Part shown: one piece after another, positions 55,286 through 63,494 of the stretch | Layout: every line of letters starts with the position of its first letter | Position numbering within the stretch: position 1 is the stretch's first letter | Assembly: GCF_041860085.1 (NCBI RefSeq) | Contig: NZ_CP124747.1 | Coordinates: 6,781,001-6,845,000, forward strand | Length of the DNA: 64,000 nt | Direction of reading: 5' to 3' | Source: Schlesneria sp. DSM 10557 | GTDB taxonomy: Bacteria > Planctomycetota > Planctomycetia > Planctomycetales > Planctomycetaceae | Position numbers and translations under genes: made by a program | The notes under the pieces: generated by a model | Told to the model about the DNA's origin: nothing | Databases searched by the model: none | The model's input: the letters and a program-made list of their open reading frames with translations, nothing else

Positions 55286-56413
55286 TCAAGTACGGATCAC
55301 GCCAGAGAGCCAGGCGGAAAGTGCTCCGCCGAATACGACAGGCGCCCAGGCGGCAATCTCCGGTGAGATGACGTAGCTTGCCCCCAATGATTGAAATCCC
55401 TGAGTGACGGCAAAAAGCAGGGCCAATACAAACCCGCATAAAGTCGAATCCACCGCCAGGCCGGGACTTTCTCGACGAACCATTAACGGAATCGTGAGCA
55501 GAACCGCAATTACGTTGAGGATGGGCTGCATGAACCTGGAATGGACGTACAGGACAATCCGGTACACAGAAGCGAAACCGAAGGCAGGACAGCGAATCCG
55601 CTCCAGCAGTTCCCAGGTCGACAGCGAGGTGAAGCTCGAACTTCGTTTGAAGAGCTGGTCGCAGGTGATCGCCGACGCGACAAACACACGTTCTCCGGGA
55701 AGAACGACGACCAATTCGCGACCCCGATCCGTCAGAATCCGTTCCACGTCGGCCAGGGGAGGATTCGAGACGACATCTTTGATCAACCAACCGGCGGGGC
55801 GGTTCCCCTTCGCGGGATAGAACGTCGCCGTCGGACCCTTGAGAATCGTCAACTCGTTGACGAGGCTGGGGGACGGGAGCGTGAAGAACGGCTTTTCAAT
55901 TGTTCGATCGGCGACCCTGACCGTTTCTCCGTCGATCGAAATGCGCGTTCGGTGGTCCGTCAGCGATTCGACCTGGGATTGTGAAAGGTCGTTCTGGTGG
56001 CGAATCTCGTGTTCACGAAATGCAACGCGTGGAACGAGGAATTCCTGGTTAAAAACCAGCAGGCAATTCACGCCGATCGCTGCGAAGACCATCGGCCTGA
56101 GAATGCGATACATCGGAATCCCGGCCGCCAGAAGCGGGTGGAGTTCACCACTTCGCTGCAGCAGGATGAGAACTGTCATGACAGAAATGACCGTCAGGGC
56201 CGCTCCGCCACGATCCAGAAACAGAATCGAACGATAGGCGTTCAGCGTGACAATCAGTTGGATCAACCCGAAGGTGCCATTGTCGCCGTTGATTTCCAGC
56301 AGTTCATCCAGGTTCTCGAACAAGTCGATGACTGCGACCAGCCCGAACATGGTGATAAAGCACACGCCGAACGTGTGGAGAAAGCTTTTCATCAAGTAGC
56401 GGTCATAAGTCAT
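55286..56413 (-). CDS. LptF/LptG family permease (YjgP/YjgQ)
   Basis: 375 residues from ATG 56413. Three N-terminal transmembrane segments (YRYLMKSF-type entry, then CFITMFGLVAVIDLFENLDELL, a family signature), a periplasmic beta-jellyroll region (about 130-270), and three C-terminal segments. LptF/LptG form the membrane part of the LptB2FG transporter that extracts lipopolysaccharide toward the outer membrane. Only one such gene is here, whereas lptF and lptG are adjacent in most Gram-negatives. It is upstream of the PAP2 gene by 16 bases. Confidence 0.9.
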   Translation of the reverse strand: MTYDRYLMKSFLHTFGVCFITMFGLVAVIDLFENLDELLEINGDNGTFGLIQLIVTLNAYRSILFLDRGGAALTVISVMTVLILLQRSGELHPLLAAGIPMYRILRPMVFAAIGVNCLLVFNQEFLVPRVAFREHEIRHQNDLSQSQVESLTDHRTRISIDGETVRVADRTIEKPFFTLPSPSLVNELTILKGPTATFYPAKGNRPAGWLIKDVVSNPPLADVERILTDRGRELVVVLPGERVFVASAITCDQLFKRSSSFTSLSTWELLERIRCPAFGFASVYRIVLYVHSRFMQPILNVIAVLLTIPLMVRRESPGLAVDSTLCGFVLALLFAVTQGFQSLGASYVISPEIAAWAPVVFGGALSAWLSGVIRT

Positions 56414-56753
56414 GTCTTGCCAGGATGAACGAAACTGCAATCAAGCCTGTTCTGCTAATTGTCCACAATTGCAGCGGATTACAGGGGAAAGCCAAAAATG
56501 GGTCAAGATGTTTTCCCGTGCCTCTCAGTTCGCCTGGTCACCGCAGGATGTGACGATCTCGCGGCTCACCTCATCCTTGCATGTCCACGTTGATTCACGC
56601 GGGGTGTATCGGAGGCGATGGACCAAGCGTCAGCAGGAAAACTCGGCACTGCGAGCACGTAGACTCCAGCGATCATGCGGGAAGTTCGCATCCTGAGTCT
56701 TGAGAAACGGGTGCAAAGATTAAGGTTTACCCAGATTACGGCCGTGCAGTACG
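56414..56753. other. Intergenic region upstream of the LptF/G-type gene
   Basis: About 340 bases. The only notable element is an inverted repeat aattgt/acaatt with a two-base centre (56457-56470), which lies 44 bases before the permease start and could be an operator; nothing else was recognised. Confidence 0.35.
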
Positions 56754-58202
56754 TCAGGTCAGGATTTCGTGGACCACGCTTCCGTGCACGTCGGTCAGTC
56801 GAAAGTCGCGGCCGCTGAAGCGGAACGTCAATGATTCGTGATTCAGGCCGAGCAGATGCAGGATGGTGGCATGCAGGTCGTGAATCGTACAGACGCCGTC
56901 CACCGCGTGCATGCCGAGTTCGTCGGTGGCTCCGTAAATCGACCCTCCTTTAACACCTCCCCCTGCCAGCCAGACCGAGAATCCTTCGGGATGATGGTCA
57001 CGTCCATCGCGGCCCGCAGAATGAGGTGTCCGTCCAAACTCCCCCGCCCAGACGATCAGCGTTTCATCGAACAGGCCTCGCTGTTTCAAATCGGTGATCA
57101 GACCGGCGATGGCCTGATCGGTATCTAGCGCGTTCTTTTCATGCCCTTTCTTGAGATCGCCGTGCTGATCCCAAGTACCGTTCGAGGCGCCGGGCGGGCA
57201 GGTAATTTCGACAAAACGGACACCCGATTCGATTAAGCGGCGGGCACGTAAGCACTGGATGCCATACAGTCGTTGTGATGGCACCTGTGAATTGATGGCA
57301 TAGAGGGCGTGTGTCGCTTCGGTTTCCTGTGAGAGATCAAGCACATCGGGGACGAGCGACTGCATGCGGAAGGCCATCTCATGGTTTCGAATTGCCGATT
57401 CCACGGCATCGCTGCCCCCGAGTTGTTTTGAAAACGCAGCATTCTGTGATTTCAGCAGAGCCAGCTTTGCTCGTTGGATTCGTGAATCACGATCACCCGG
57501 CTGGATGTTGTCGATCGGGTTTCCATCGGCCTGGAGCAGTGTTGCCTGATGACTGGCGGGCAGGAATCCATTCGAGAAAGTCTCGAGTCCGCCGCACGGT
57601 ACAACGCCGAAACTGAGAACCACGAATCCGGGCAGATTCTGACTTTCGCAACCCAGGCCGTAATTCACCCAGGAACCGAGGCTGGGCCGTCCGGCGTTAT
57701 TCGAACCCGTATGCAGGAACAGGACGCCTGTGGAGTGGATGGGCAGATCTGCCTTCATCGAACGGATCACGGCAATGTCATCTGCACAGCGGGCAATATG
57801 AGGAAACAGGCTGCTGACCGGCATGCCGCTTTCCCCGTGTTTTGAGAATTCCCACGGGCTTTTCAGCCATTGTCGATTCCCATTGGCGGTCGGGTTTTTT
57901 GAGTCAGTGAACGACTGGCCGTCGAGATCGGCGAGTTTCGGTTTCGGGTCGAACGAGTCAACGTGTGATACGCCCCCGTCCATGAAGCAAAAGATCACGT
58001 TCTTTACCTTCGGCCGGAAATCCGGCTGGGGGACCCGCAAGAACTCCGTGCCGGCGGACGTGCTCGTACTGTGCCCCATCATTCCAGCGAAAGCGAGCCA
58101 GCCAAATCCGTTGGCCGCCGTGCAAAGCATTTCCCGGCGGGTCAACGGACCTGTCACACGTCCGGGGCATACAGGAATCGTCGGGGCTGGGAGTCGGGCC
58201 AT
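56754..58202 (-). CDS. DUF1501 protein with Tat-like signal
   Basis: 482 residues from ATG 58202 (an ATG at 58271 would add 23). The N-terminus has a twin-arginine-like export signal (LTRREMLCTAANGFGWLAFAG). The body is the DUF1501 fold related to alkaline-phosphatase/sulfatase proteins: NVIFCFMDGGVSHVDSFDPKP with the first metal Asp, FVEITCPPG, GTWDQHGDL, and VWAGEFGRTPHSAGRDGRDHHP with the late metal-site residues. In planctomycetes DUF1501 genes usually follow a DUF1549/DUF1553 (PSD1-type cytochrome) gene; none is adjacent here. Substrate unknown. Confidence 0.9.
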   Translation of the reverse strand: MARLPAPTIPVCPGRVTGPLTRREMLCTAANGFGWLAFAGMMGHSTSTSAGTEFLRVPQPDFRPKVKNVIFCFMDGGVSHVDSFDPKPKLADLDGQSFTDSKNPTANGNRQWLKSPWEFSKHGESGMPVSSLFPHIARCADDIAVIRSMKADLPIHSTGVLFLHTGSNNAGRPSLGSWVNYGLGCESQNLPGFVVLSFGVVPCGGLETFSNGFLPASHQATLLQADGNPIDNIQPGDRDSRIQRAKLALLKSQNAAFSKQLGGSDAVESAIRNHEMAFRMQSLVPDVLDLSQETEATHALYAINSQVPSQRLYGIQCLRARRLIESGVRFVEITCPPGASNGTWDQHGDLKKGHEKNALDTDQAIAGLITDLKQRGLFDETLIVWAGEFGRTPHSAGRDGRDHHPEGFSVWLAGGGVKGGSIYGATDELGMHAVDGVCTIHDLHATILHLLGLNHESLTFRFSGRDFRLTDVHGSVVHEILT

Positions 58203-58420
58203 GCGGAATTCCACTACGTTAGCCAGGAAAGTGAGGAACAGACCCAGGTGGGGAGGCCTCATCTCATCCATCAGGGGGTGCTGATTGTATCCCGTCAGGC
58301 CTCATGGCTCTCTACGAAACTGGAAAAAATCATTCAAAGGGTCATCGCTCAGTCATCAAAAACGAGTGACGGGAAGCGACTGAGGTTTCATCGGGTGCAG
58401 CCAGCCTGGTGTTGGAAACA

Positions 58421-58456
58421 CGAAAAAAAGCGACGTGCCCACAGGACACGTCGCTT
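58421..58456 (-). terminator. Intrinsic terminator of the rplY-rplI cluster
   Basis: On the minus strand, a perfect 10-bp stem (58447-58456 with 58428-58437, loop 9 bases) is followed by a run of seven T (58423-58429). It lies about 30 bases after the rplI stop codon, a textbook Rho-independent terminator. Confidence 0.92.
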
Positions 58457-58488
58457 CGAATTTCATCAGCACAAATGTGCGATTGCTT

Positions 58489-58992
58489 TTACTTCTTGGC
58501 GGCAGGAACCACCCACACCTTGATCTCGGTGCGGACTTCGGAGTGAAGCTGAATCTTCACGGTGTACATGCCGAGTTCCTTGATCGGACCGTCGAGTTTG
58601 ACGTGATCAGCATCGACCTGGTATCCGGCAGCGACGAGCGCCTTGCTGATATCGGGACCCATGATCGAACCGTACAGATGGCCTTCTTCGTTGGCGTTGG
58701 CTTCCAGCGTGACGCTGTACTTGCCAATGGCATCGGCTCGCTTCTGCAAAGCCTGCATCTTCTGCTTCTGAAGCTCGACCAGTGCTTCCTGGTGGCGCTT
58801 GACTGCCCGCTTGTTGGCTTCCGTTGCGACGGTGGCCAAGCCGTTAGGCATCAGGTAATTGCGGGCATAACCGGGCTTTACGCGAACGATGTCGCCGGTG
58901 GCTCCCAGATGCTCGACATCAGCGGCGAGCAACAACTCGACCTGGCGAGAAATCCGGGGACGACCTGAAGCAGAGTGAGTACTACGAGCCAT
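58489..58992 (-). CDS. rplI: Ribosomal protein bL9
   Basis: 167 residues, slightly longer than Escherichia coli L9 (149) because of an N-terminal extension (ARSTHSASGRPRISRQ). The core matches: VELLLAADVEHLGATGDIVRVKPGYARNYLMPNGLA, the long connecting helix (KRHQEALVELQKQKMQALQ), and the C-terminal domain with LYGSIMGPDI. Last gene of the rpsF-ssb-rplI unit, directly before an intrinsic terminator. Confidence 0.96.
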   Translation of the reverse strand: MARSTHSASGRPRISRQVELLLAADVEHLGATGDIVRVKPGYARNYLMPNGLATVATEANKRAVKRHQEALVELQKQKMQALQKRADAIGKYSVTLEANANEEGHLYGSIMGPDISKALVAAGYQVDADHVKLDGPIKELGMYTVKIQLHSEVRTEIKVWVVPAAKK

Positions 58993-59097
58993 ATTTAAAT
59001 TCCGTCACAATTTCACACGGGTTTCAATTCGCTATCCCGGTTGGGAACCCCTATTCCCATCCGATTTACAGTCAGGAACTCCAATCCCCGACAATCG

Positions 59098-59607
59098 CTA
59101 AAACGGCACATCGTCGACTTGGGATCCTGAGTGATCATCAAAGCTGGATGAGAATCCGCCTGAGCTTTCACCCGAGTCAAAGCTCGGTTCTGCGAAAGCA
59201 CTTCGTGAGGGGCCAGCCGACTGCGGACGACCGCCCGACCGGGAATCTCCCCCTCCACCCTGTCCATCACCCTTGCCACCCAACATCGTCATATTTTCGC
59301 CGACAACTCTGAGCTTGCTGCGCTTCTGCCCGGATTCCCGATCATCCCAGGTATCCAACTGCAGCCGACCTTCGATGAGTACCGGTCGCCCTTTGGCGAG
59401 GTATTCCCCTGCGATTTCGGCCGTCCGACCCCACAAGGTGACATCAACGAACGTCGTTTCGTCTTTCCATTGATTCGACTGCTTATCCAGCCAGCGACGA
59501 TTGACCGCCAATCCGATTTCCGTCACTGCTGTGCCACCAGTCGTGTACTTCACTTGCGGATCGCGCGTCAAATTGCCGACGAGAATCACTTTGTTGAAAC
59601 TTGCCAT
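59098..59607 (-). CDS. ssb: Single-stranded DNA-binding protein
   Basis: 169 residues. An OB-fold domain (1-110) starting MASFNKVILVGNLTRDP, with the conserved aromatic strands (FVDVTLWGRTAEIAGEYLAKG), then a Gly/Ser-rich linker and the acidic tip DDVPF that recruits repair and replication partners. Located between rpsF (44 bases upstream) and rplI (105 bases downstream), the usual place for the chromosomal ssb gene. Confidence 0.96.
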   Translation of the reverse strand: MASFNKVILVGNLTRDPQVKYTTGGTAVTEIGLAVNRRWLDKQSNQWKDETTFVDVTLWGRTAEIAGEYLAKGRPVLIEGRLQLDTWDDRESGQKRSKLRVVGENMTMLGGKGDGQGGGGDSRSGGRPQSAGPSRSAFAEPSFDSGESSGGFSSSFDDHSGSQVDDVPF

Positions 59608-59651
59608 TTCTCGATTCCCTTATACTCCACGCGATCTGCCCAGACCGAAAC

Positions 59652-60074
59652 CTATCGCGCTTCTTCAACGCCCTCTTCGATCGCAGGACGATCACCACGG
59701 GCTTCACGATCAGCCTTCTGTTCGGGGCTGTGGATTGCGCCGTCATGTTGCGTCAGAGCATCAACCATGGCGTCGAAAATCACTTTTGGATGACGCAGCA
59801 CCAACTGCCGTAGGACAACTTCATTCAGCTTGCTCAAGCGATTCAGCTCGATCATGCTGCCGCCGTCCATCGTAAAGCAGGCGAGATAATACAAGCCTTT
59901 TCGCTGCCCTTCGATGGGATAGCAAAGCTTTCCTTCCTGCCATGGGCGGGAAGCGACAACCTTCGCTCCGACTCGCTCAAGCATCCCCAGCACTGCCTTC
60001 TGAGTTGAATCAGGGTCTGCAGCGTAGCGGTTGCTGTCCAGCAGAAACATCCCCTCGTACATGTACTCGGTCAA
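59652..60074 (-). CDS. rpsF: Ribosomal protein bS6
   Basis: 140 residues. The start is TTG 60074: a GGGGAGAG Shine-Dalgarno lies immediately upstream and it leaves the usual few residues before the family motif YEGMFLLD; the ATG at 60062 would remove them. Ferredoxin-like S6 fold with LERVGAKVVASRPWQEGKLCYPI and a charged C-terminal tail (ADREARGDRPAIEEGVEEAR). It normally pairs with bS18, whose gene (rpsR) is absent from the cluster. Confidence 0.94.
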   Translation of the reverse strand: MTEYMYEGMFLLDSNRYAADPDSTQKAVLGMLERVGAKVVASRPWQEGKLCYPIEGQRKGLYYLACFTMDGGSMIELNRLSKLNEVVLRQLVLRHPKVIFDAMVDALTQHDGAIHSPEQKADREARGDRPAIEEGVEEAR

Positions 60075-60166
60075 AATACTCTCCCCAAGATCTTCGATCG
60101 CATCTGGCTCTTATGGCTCAATTATCGAGATCAAACCCGCGTTTGTCCCAAAACTCTTTTGCGGAA

Positions 60167-60775
60167 TCACGGATGACTTCTACCAGCCGAGTGATTCGAA
60201 TCCGAATCAGGCATTGGAGAGTTCACGACATTCATGGCTGCCGTGATCCCCTCTTGAATCCACAATTCGATTCCCGTGGCAGCGATTCTTACTGACGCGT
60301 CAACCTCAGTATGCTCGTCTTTCCGAAACTTCGTCAATACATAAGCAGCGGCATCCATCTTTTCGGGTGGACGCCCCACTCCAATCCTCAGCCTGGGAAC
60401 CGTTTCCGTTCCGCAAACATCCAGGATACTCTGCAGTCCTTTTTGTCCGCCCGCAGAACCTGACGCTCGCAGCCGCAGCTGCCCCAGCTTCAGGTTCATG
60501 TCATCACAGACAACCAATACATCGGTCAACGGAATCTGGTAAAACTTGACGATCTGCTGAACGCTTCGTCCACTCAGATTCATATAGGTCTGTGGCGCTG
60601 CCAGCAGCACCTTTTCGCCTCGATAATTTCCATCCGCCAGCTGCGCCTCGAACCGAAGTTTCGAGCGGTCGGCATGCCACCGGTGTGCTAACTCGGCAAT
60701 CACATCAAAGCCAACATTGTGCCGGGTTCCCTCATACGTCGACCCCGGGTTGCCTAATCCGACAACCAGCTTCAT
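60167..60775 (-). CDS. pth: Peptidyl-tRNA hydrolase
   Basis: 202 residues. It releases tRNA from peptidyl-tRNA that has dropped off the ribosome. Signatures: KLVVGLGNPGSTYEGTRHNVGF with the catalytic His in RHNVGF, PQTYMNLSG, VVCDDMNLKLGQLRLR, and GSAGGQKGLQSI. The C-terminus is extended by ~10 residues. It lies 51 bases after rplY and 92 before rpsF, the common order in bacteria. Confidence 0.96.
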   Translation of the reverse strand: MKLVVGLGNPGSTYEGTRHNVGFDVIAELAHRWHADRSKLRFEAQLADGNYRGEKVLLAAPQTYMNLSGRSVQQIVKFYQIPLTDVLVVCDDMNLKLGQLRLRASGSAGGQKGLQSILDVCGTETVPRLRIGVGRPPEKMDAAAYVLTKFRKDEHTEVDASVRIAATGIELWIQEGITAAMNVVNSPMPDSDSNHSAGRSHP

Positions 60776-60826
60776 GGTGTCATTCCGAGTTGACCGTGAC
60801 GTGTTGGCTCTTTTGATGTGCTCAGA

Positions 60827-61471
60827 CTATTTCTTTTTGGCGTCCTTTGCCTCAGCTTCCGCGGCAGGCTTCTTACCAATCATTTCTGGTTCGATTGGGC
60901 CAGCTGCTGCGACTTCGTCCTGCACCTTCGCCTGGACAACGTGAACGACGATCGCGTCCTGTGCAGCGTGAGCGTGTGACCCTTCTGGCAGGACCAGGTC
61001 CGAAACGTGAATCGCTTTTCCAAGTTCGAGCGATCCAACGCGAACTGGAATCGAGTCAGGAATCTGATAGGCGAGGCAGTCGATGGTGATCGAGTGCAAG
61101 ACTTGTTCGAGCACGCCACCCATCAGGACGCCGGGGGCCGTCCCCTTGACTTCCAGCGGAACGACGATGTTAACGCGTTCGTCCGGGTCGACCCGCAGCA
61201 GGTCGAAATGGGTGATGCTTCTGCCGAACGTATCCCACTGGATTTCGCGGACAACGGCCTTATCGACTTTTCCGTCCAGTTCGACATCGACAACCTTGGC
61301 ACCCGACATGAGAACAGGCGTCAATGCTTCCGAACTGATCACGACAGAAACTGGCGGCGCGTTATGCCCGTAGATATTGCCGGGAACTTGCCCACTCCAT
61401 CGTAACCGTCGGCATGCTGCAGAACCTTGTTCCGCACGCGGTTTGACGACTAACTTTGCTTCCTTCGACAT
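60827..61471 (-). CDS. rplY: Ribosomal protein bL25 (general stress protein Ctc type)
   Basis: 214 residues from ATG 61471, the long form with the C-terminal beta domain. It binds 5S rRNA in the large subunit. The N-terminal L25 domain has RGSAACRRLRWSGQVPGNIYG-like sequence (here EQGSAACRRLR), followed by VREIQWDTFGRSITHFDLLRV and the C-terminal TL5-like domain (GVLEQVLHSITIDCLAYQIPDSI). An Ala/Glu/Lys tail ends the protein. First gene of the translation cluster. Confidence 0.94.
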   Translation of the reverse strand: MSKEAKLVVKPRAEQGSAACRRLRWSGQVPGNIYGHNAPPVSVVISSEALTPVLMSGAKVVDVELDGKVDKAVVREIQWDTFGRSITHFDLLRVDPDERVNIVVPLEVKGTAPGVLMGGVLEQVLHSITIDCLAYQIPDSIPVRVGSLELGKAIHVSDLVLPEGSHAHAAQDAIVVHVVQAKVQDEVAAAGPIEPEMIGKKPAAEAEAKDAKKK

Positions 61472-61709
61472 GAAAACACGCACCTTGAAGTTAATTTCAA
61501 ACTCGTCGCCAGTTCAATGTGGGGGCCTTGCCCACGAATACGGCAAACGCGAGGACCGAATAGTTTAACGAAGGTCGAAGTACCCTGCAACGCAATCAGA
61601 TCCGTCAACGGAATTGTTTTTGCCCAATCAGAGGATTTCTGCAAAAAAAGAAAGTCATTTCGGTCTGAGGATGACCGAACGACTGCGCTTGTCCAGACGA
61701 CTTCATTCT

Positions 61710-62183
61710 TCACTGACAGGCAGAAACGGCAACTTTGACAACGACTTTGACGACTTCGCTGGCCACAGGGGGTGTTCCGGCCGCCAGTCCAGGAGCGTGT
61801 ACGTCGTCAGGATAGAAGATCATGAACGTTCCCATGGGGGCATCGTAGGTCTGCTGTCCTGGTTCGTAGAAGATGACATCCTTCTCTTCCGAATAGGGTG
61901 TCTTGACGGCCGGAGCCGTGGCCAGTGGGGCATGGCCGAATCGCTCATGGCCACCCGCGACAAACTGCACGTCAATGTACTTGCGGTGCGATTCCCAGAC
62001 TGCCTGATGGGGCAGCTTGCTTTTGTATCGCTGAACCATGCTGACGATATTCCGTCCGTCGAGTTCGTACTGGCCGCTTTCGACAAACGTGAAATCGGTG
62101 CTGCCGAGATACTCAATGGCTCGCAGCAGGGCTGCAGGCAAATGACCATACTTCGCGTGATTGCTGATGTGATCCGTAATCAT
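61710..62183 (-). CDS. YhcH/YjgK/YiaL family protein (DUF386)
   Basis: 157 residues. Cupin-like double-stranded beta-helix with conserved SHRKYIDVQFVAGGHE and the late metal-binding FYPDDVHAPG. Family members are linked to sialic acid or beta-galactoside catabolism, where some act as sugar anomerases or epimerases on uncommon sugars. No sugar operon is adjacent. It lies 238 bases upstream of rplY on the same strand and may have its own promoter. Confidence 0.88.
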   Translation of the reverse strand: MITDHISNHAKYGHLPAALLRAIEYLGSTDFTFVESGQYELDGRNIVSMVQRYKSKLPHQAVWESHRKYIDVQFVAGGHERFGHAPLATAPAVKTPYSEEKDVIFYEPGQQTYDAPMGTFMIFYPDDVHAPGLAAGTPPVASEVVKVVVKVAVSACQ

Positions 62184-62650
62184 GATTCGACCTTGTCACC
62201 CGGTTATCAGAGCCATGAATGATGCGGCATTTCGACGGCAGTTTCTCCACACTGCCCGGAACTGTCGACGTCAGTCAATTCCGGCTCATCGGTGGGGCCC
62301 GCTGCGGTGCCCGAAAGAGTAGGTTGCCAACCCGACTTAATCCAGCGCAATCGTCTCCCGAAAACTTTGGTATATCCCCGAACCTCGCCTCCCTGATAGA
62401 ACCCGATCAGGCATTCCGGCAGACGAGCAGGATGTTTATGGGAAGAACCGACTGCGTGAATCCGTGCGGCGAGCGGCGAATCCTGCAAGCGCCTGGCGAA
62501 TGCAGACGTCTGACTGGCAGGAGACGGGAACCGGGGCTACAAGGCCGTAAAACGTCCCAATTCTCACTTGAGACAATCGACACTGTTTTGACGAGCCTGT
62601 GGACTAAGAGGGATGTCCAGGCGACTTGCGGAAAAGAGGAAGGATCCAGA
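62184..62650. other. Intergenic region upstream of the SDR gene
   Basis: About 470 bases between divergent genes. The SDR frame stays open upstream of its start but without protein-like sequence. No promoter or RNA element was confidently recognised. Confidence 0.4.
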
Positions 62651-63463
62651 ATGGAACTGGTGGATCGCGTTGTCCTGATCACCGGGGGTGCCCGCGGGAT
62701 TGGTCAGTCGTTGTGTCGGCGAATCAAGGAAGAACGGCCGAAGGGAATTGTGATCGCTGACCGTGACGAAGCAGCAGCGGCAGCTCTCGCTGCGGAACTG
62801 GGGGCCGTGAGTGTCGCCTGTGATGTAGGGCGTGAAAGCGACATTCGGGCAGCGGTAGATCTGTCGCGTGCCGAATTCGGACGCATCGACGTCGTCATCT
62901 CAAATGCAGGTGTCACCTCTAAGGGAGGTTTTGAGACGCCTGATGAAGACTGGACCCGACTCTGGCAGATTAACCTGATGGCGCACGTCTATCTGTCGCG
63001 CGCGACCGTCCCCGCCATGATCGAACAGGGAGGGGGAGCATTTGTCATCACGGCTTCCGCCGCTGGACTGCTGACGGAAATCGGATCGGCAGCCTATTCC
63101 GTGACTAAGCACGGAGCGGTCGCGTTCGCGGAATGGCTCTCCGTGCACTATCGGAATCGGGGTTTAAAGGTGACCTGTTTGTGTCCTGCCGGGGTTGCCA
63201 CGGAATTCCTGGACCTTGAGGACCCGGTTCATCAGTTTCTGCATTTAAGCTCGGTCACTCCCGAGCATGTGGCAGAATGCGTTCTCAATGCGATGAAGGC
63301 CGAAACATTCCTGGTGCTGCCACAACCGGAAGTCAAAGAGTTCTTCCAGTTCAAGACTCAGGACTACGATCGCTGGCTCCATAATTTCGCTCACGTCAAC
63401 ACTCGACTGCAGAAACGCCTGAACCGGGATGCGAAGACCAAACCGGCGGAAGGGAACACGTGA
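62651..63463 (+). CDS. Short-chain dehydrogenase/reductase
   Basis: 270 residues. ATG 62651 follows an AGGAAGGA Shine-Dalgarno. Classical SDR: cofactor motif TGGARGIG, the NAG segment in VISNAGVTSKGG, catalytic Ser in ITASAAGLLTEIG, Tyr-x3-Lys in AAYSVTKHGAV. The Asp in VIADRDE after the second strand favours NAD(H) over NADP(H). Substrate unknown. Confidence 0.92.
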   Translation: MELVDRVVLITGGARGIGQSLCRRIKEERPKGIVIADRDEAAAAALAAELGAVSVACDVGRESDIRAAVDLSRAEFGRIDVVISNAGVTSKGGFETPDEDWTRLWQINLMAHVYLSRATVPAMIEQGGGAFVITASAAGLLTEIGSAAYSVTKHGAVAFAEWLSVHYRNRGLKVTCLCPAGVATEFLDLEDPVHQFLHLSSVTPEHVAECVLNAMKAETFLVLPQPEVKEFFQFKTQDYDRWLHNFAHVNTRLQKRLNRDAKTKPAEGNT

Positions 63464-63494
63464 TCGTACCGGCGGCGCGCCAGCAGCCCAAGTT

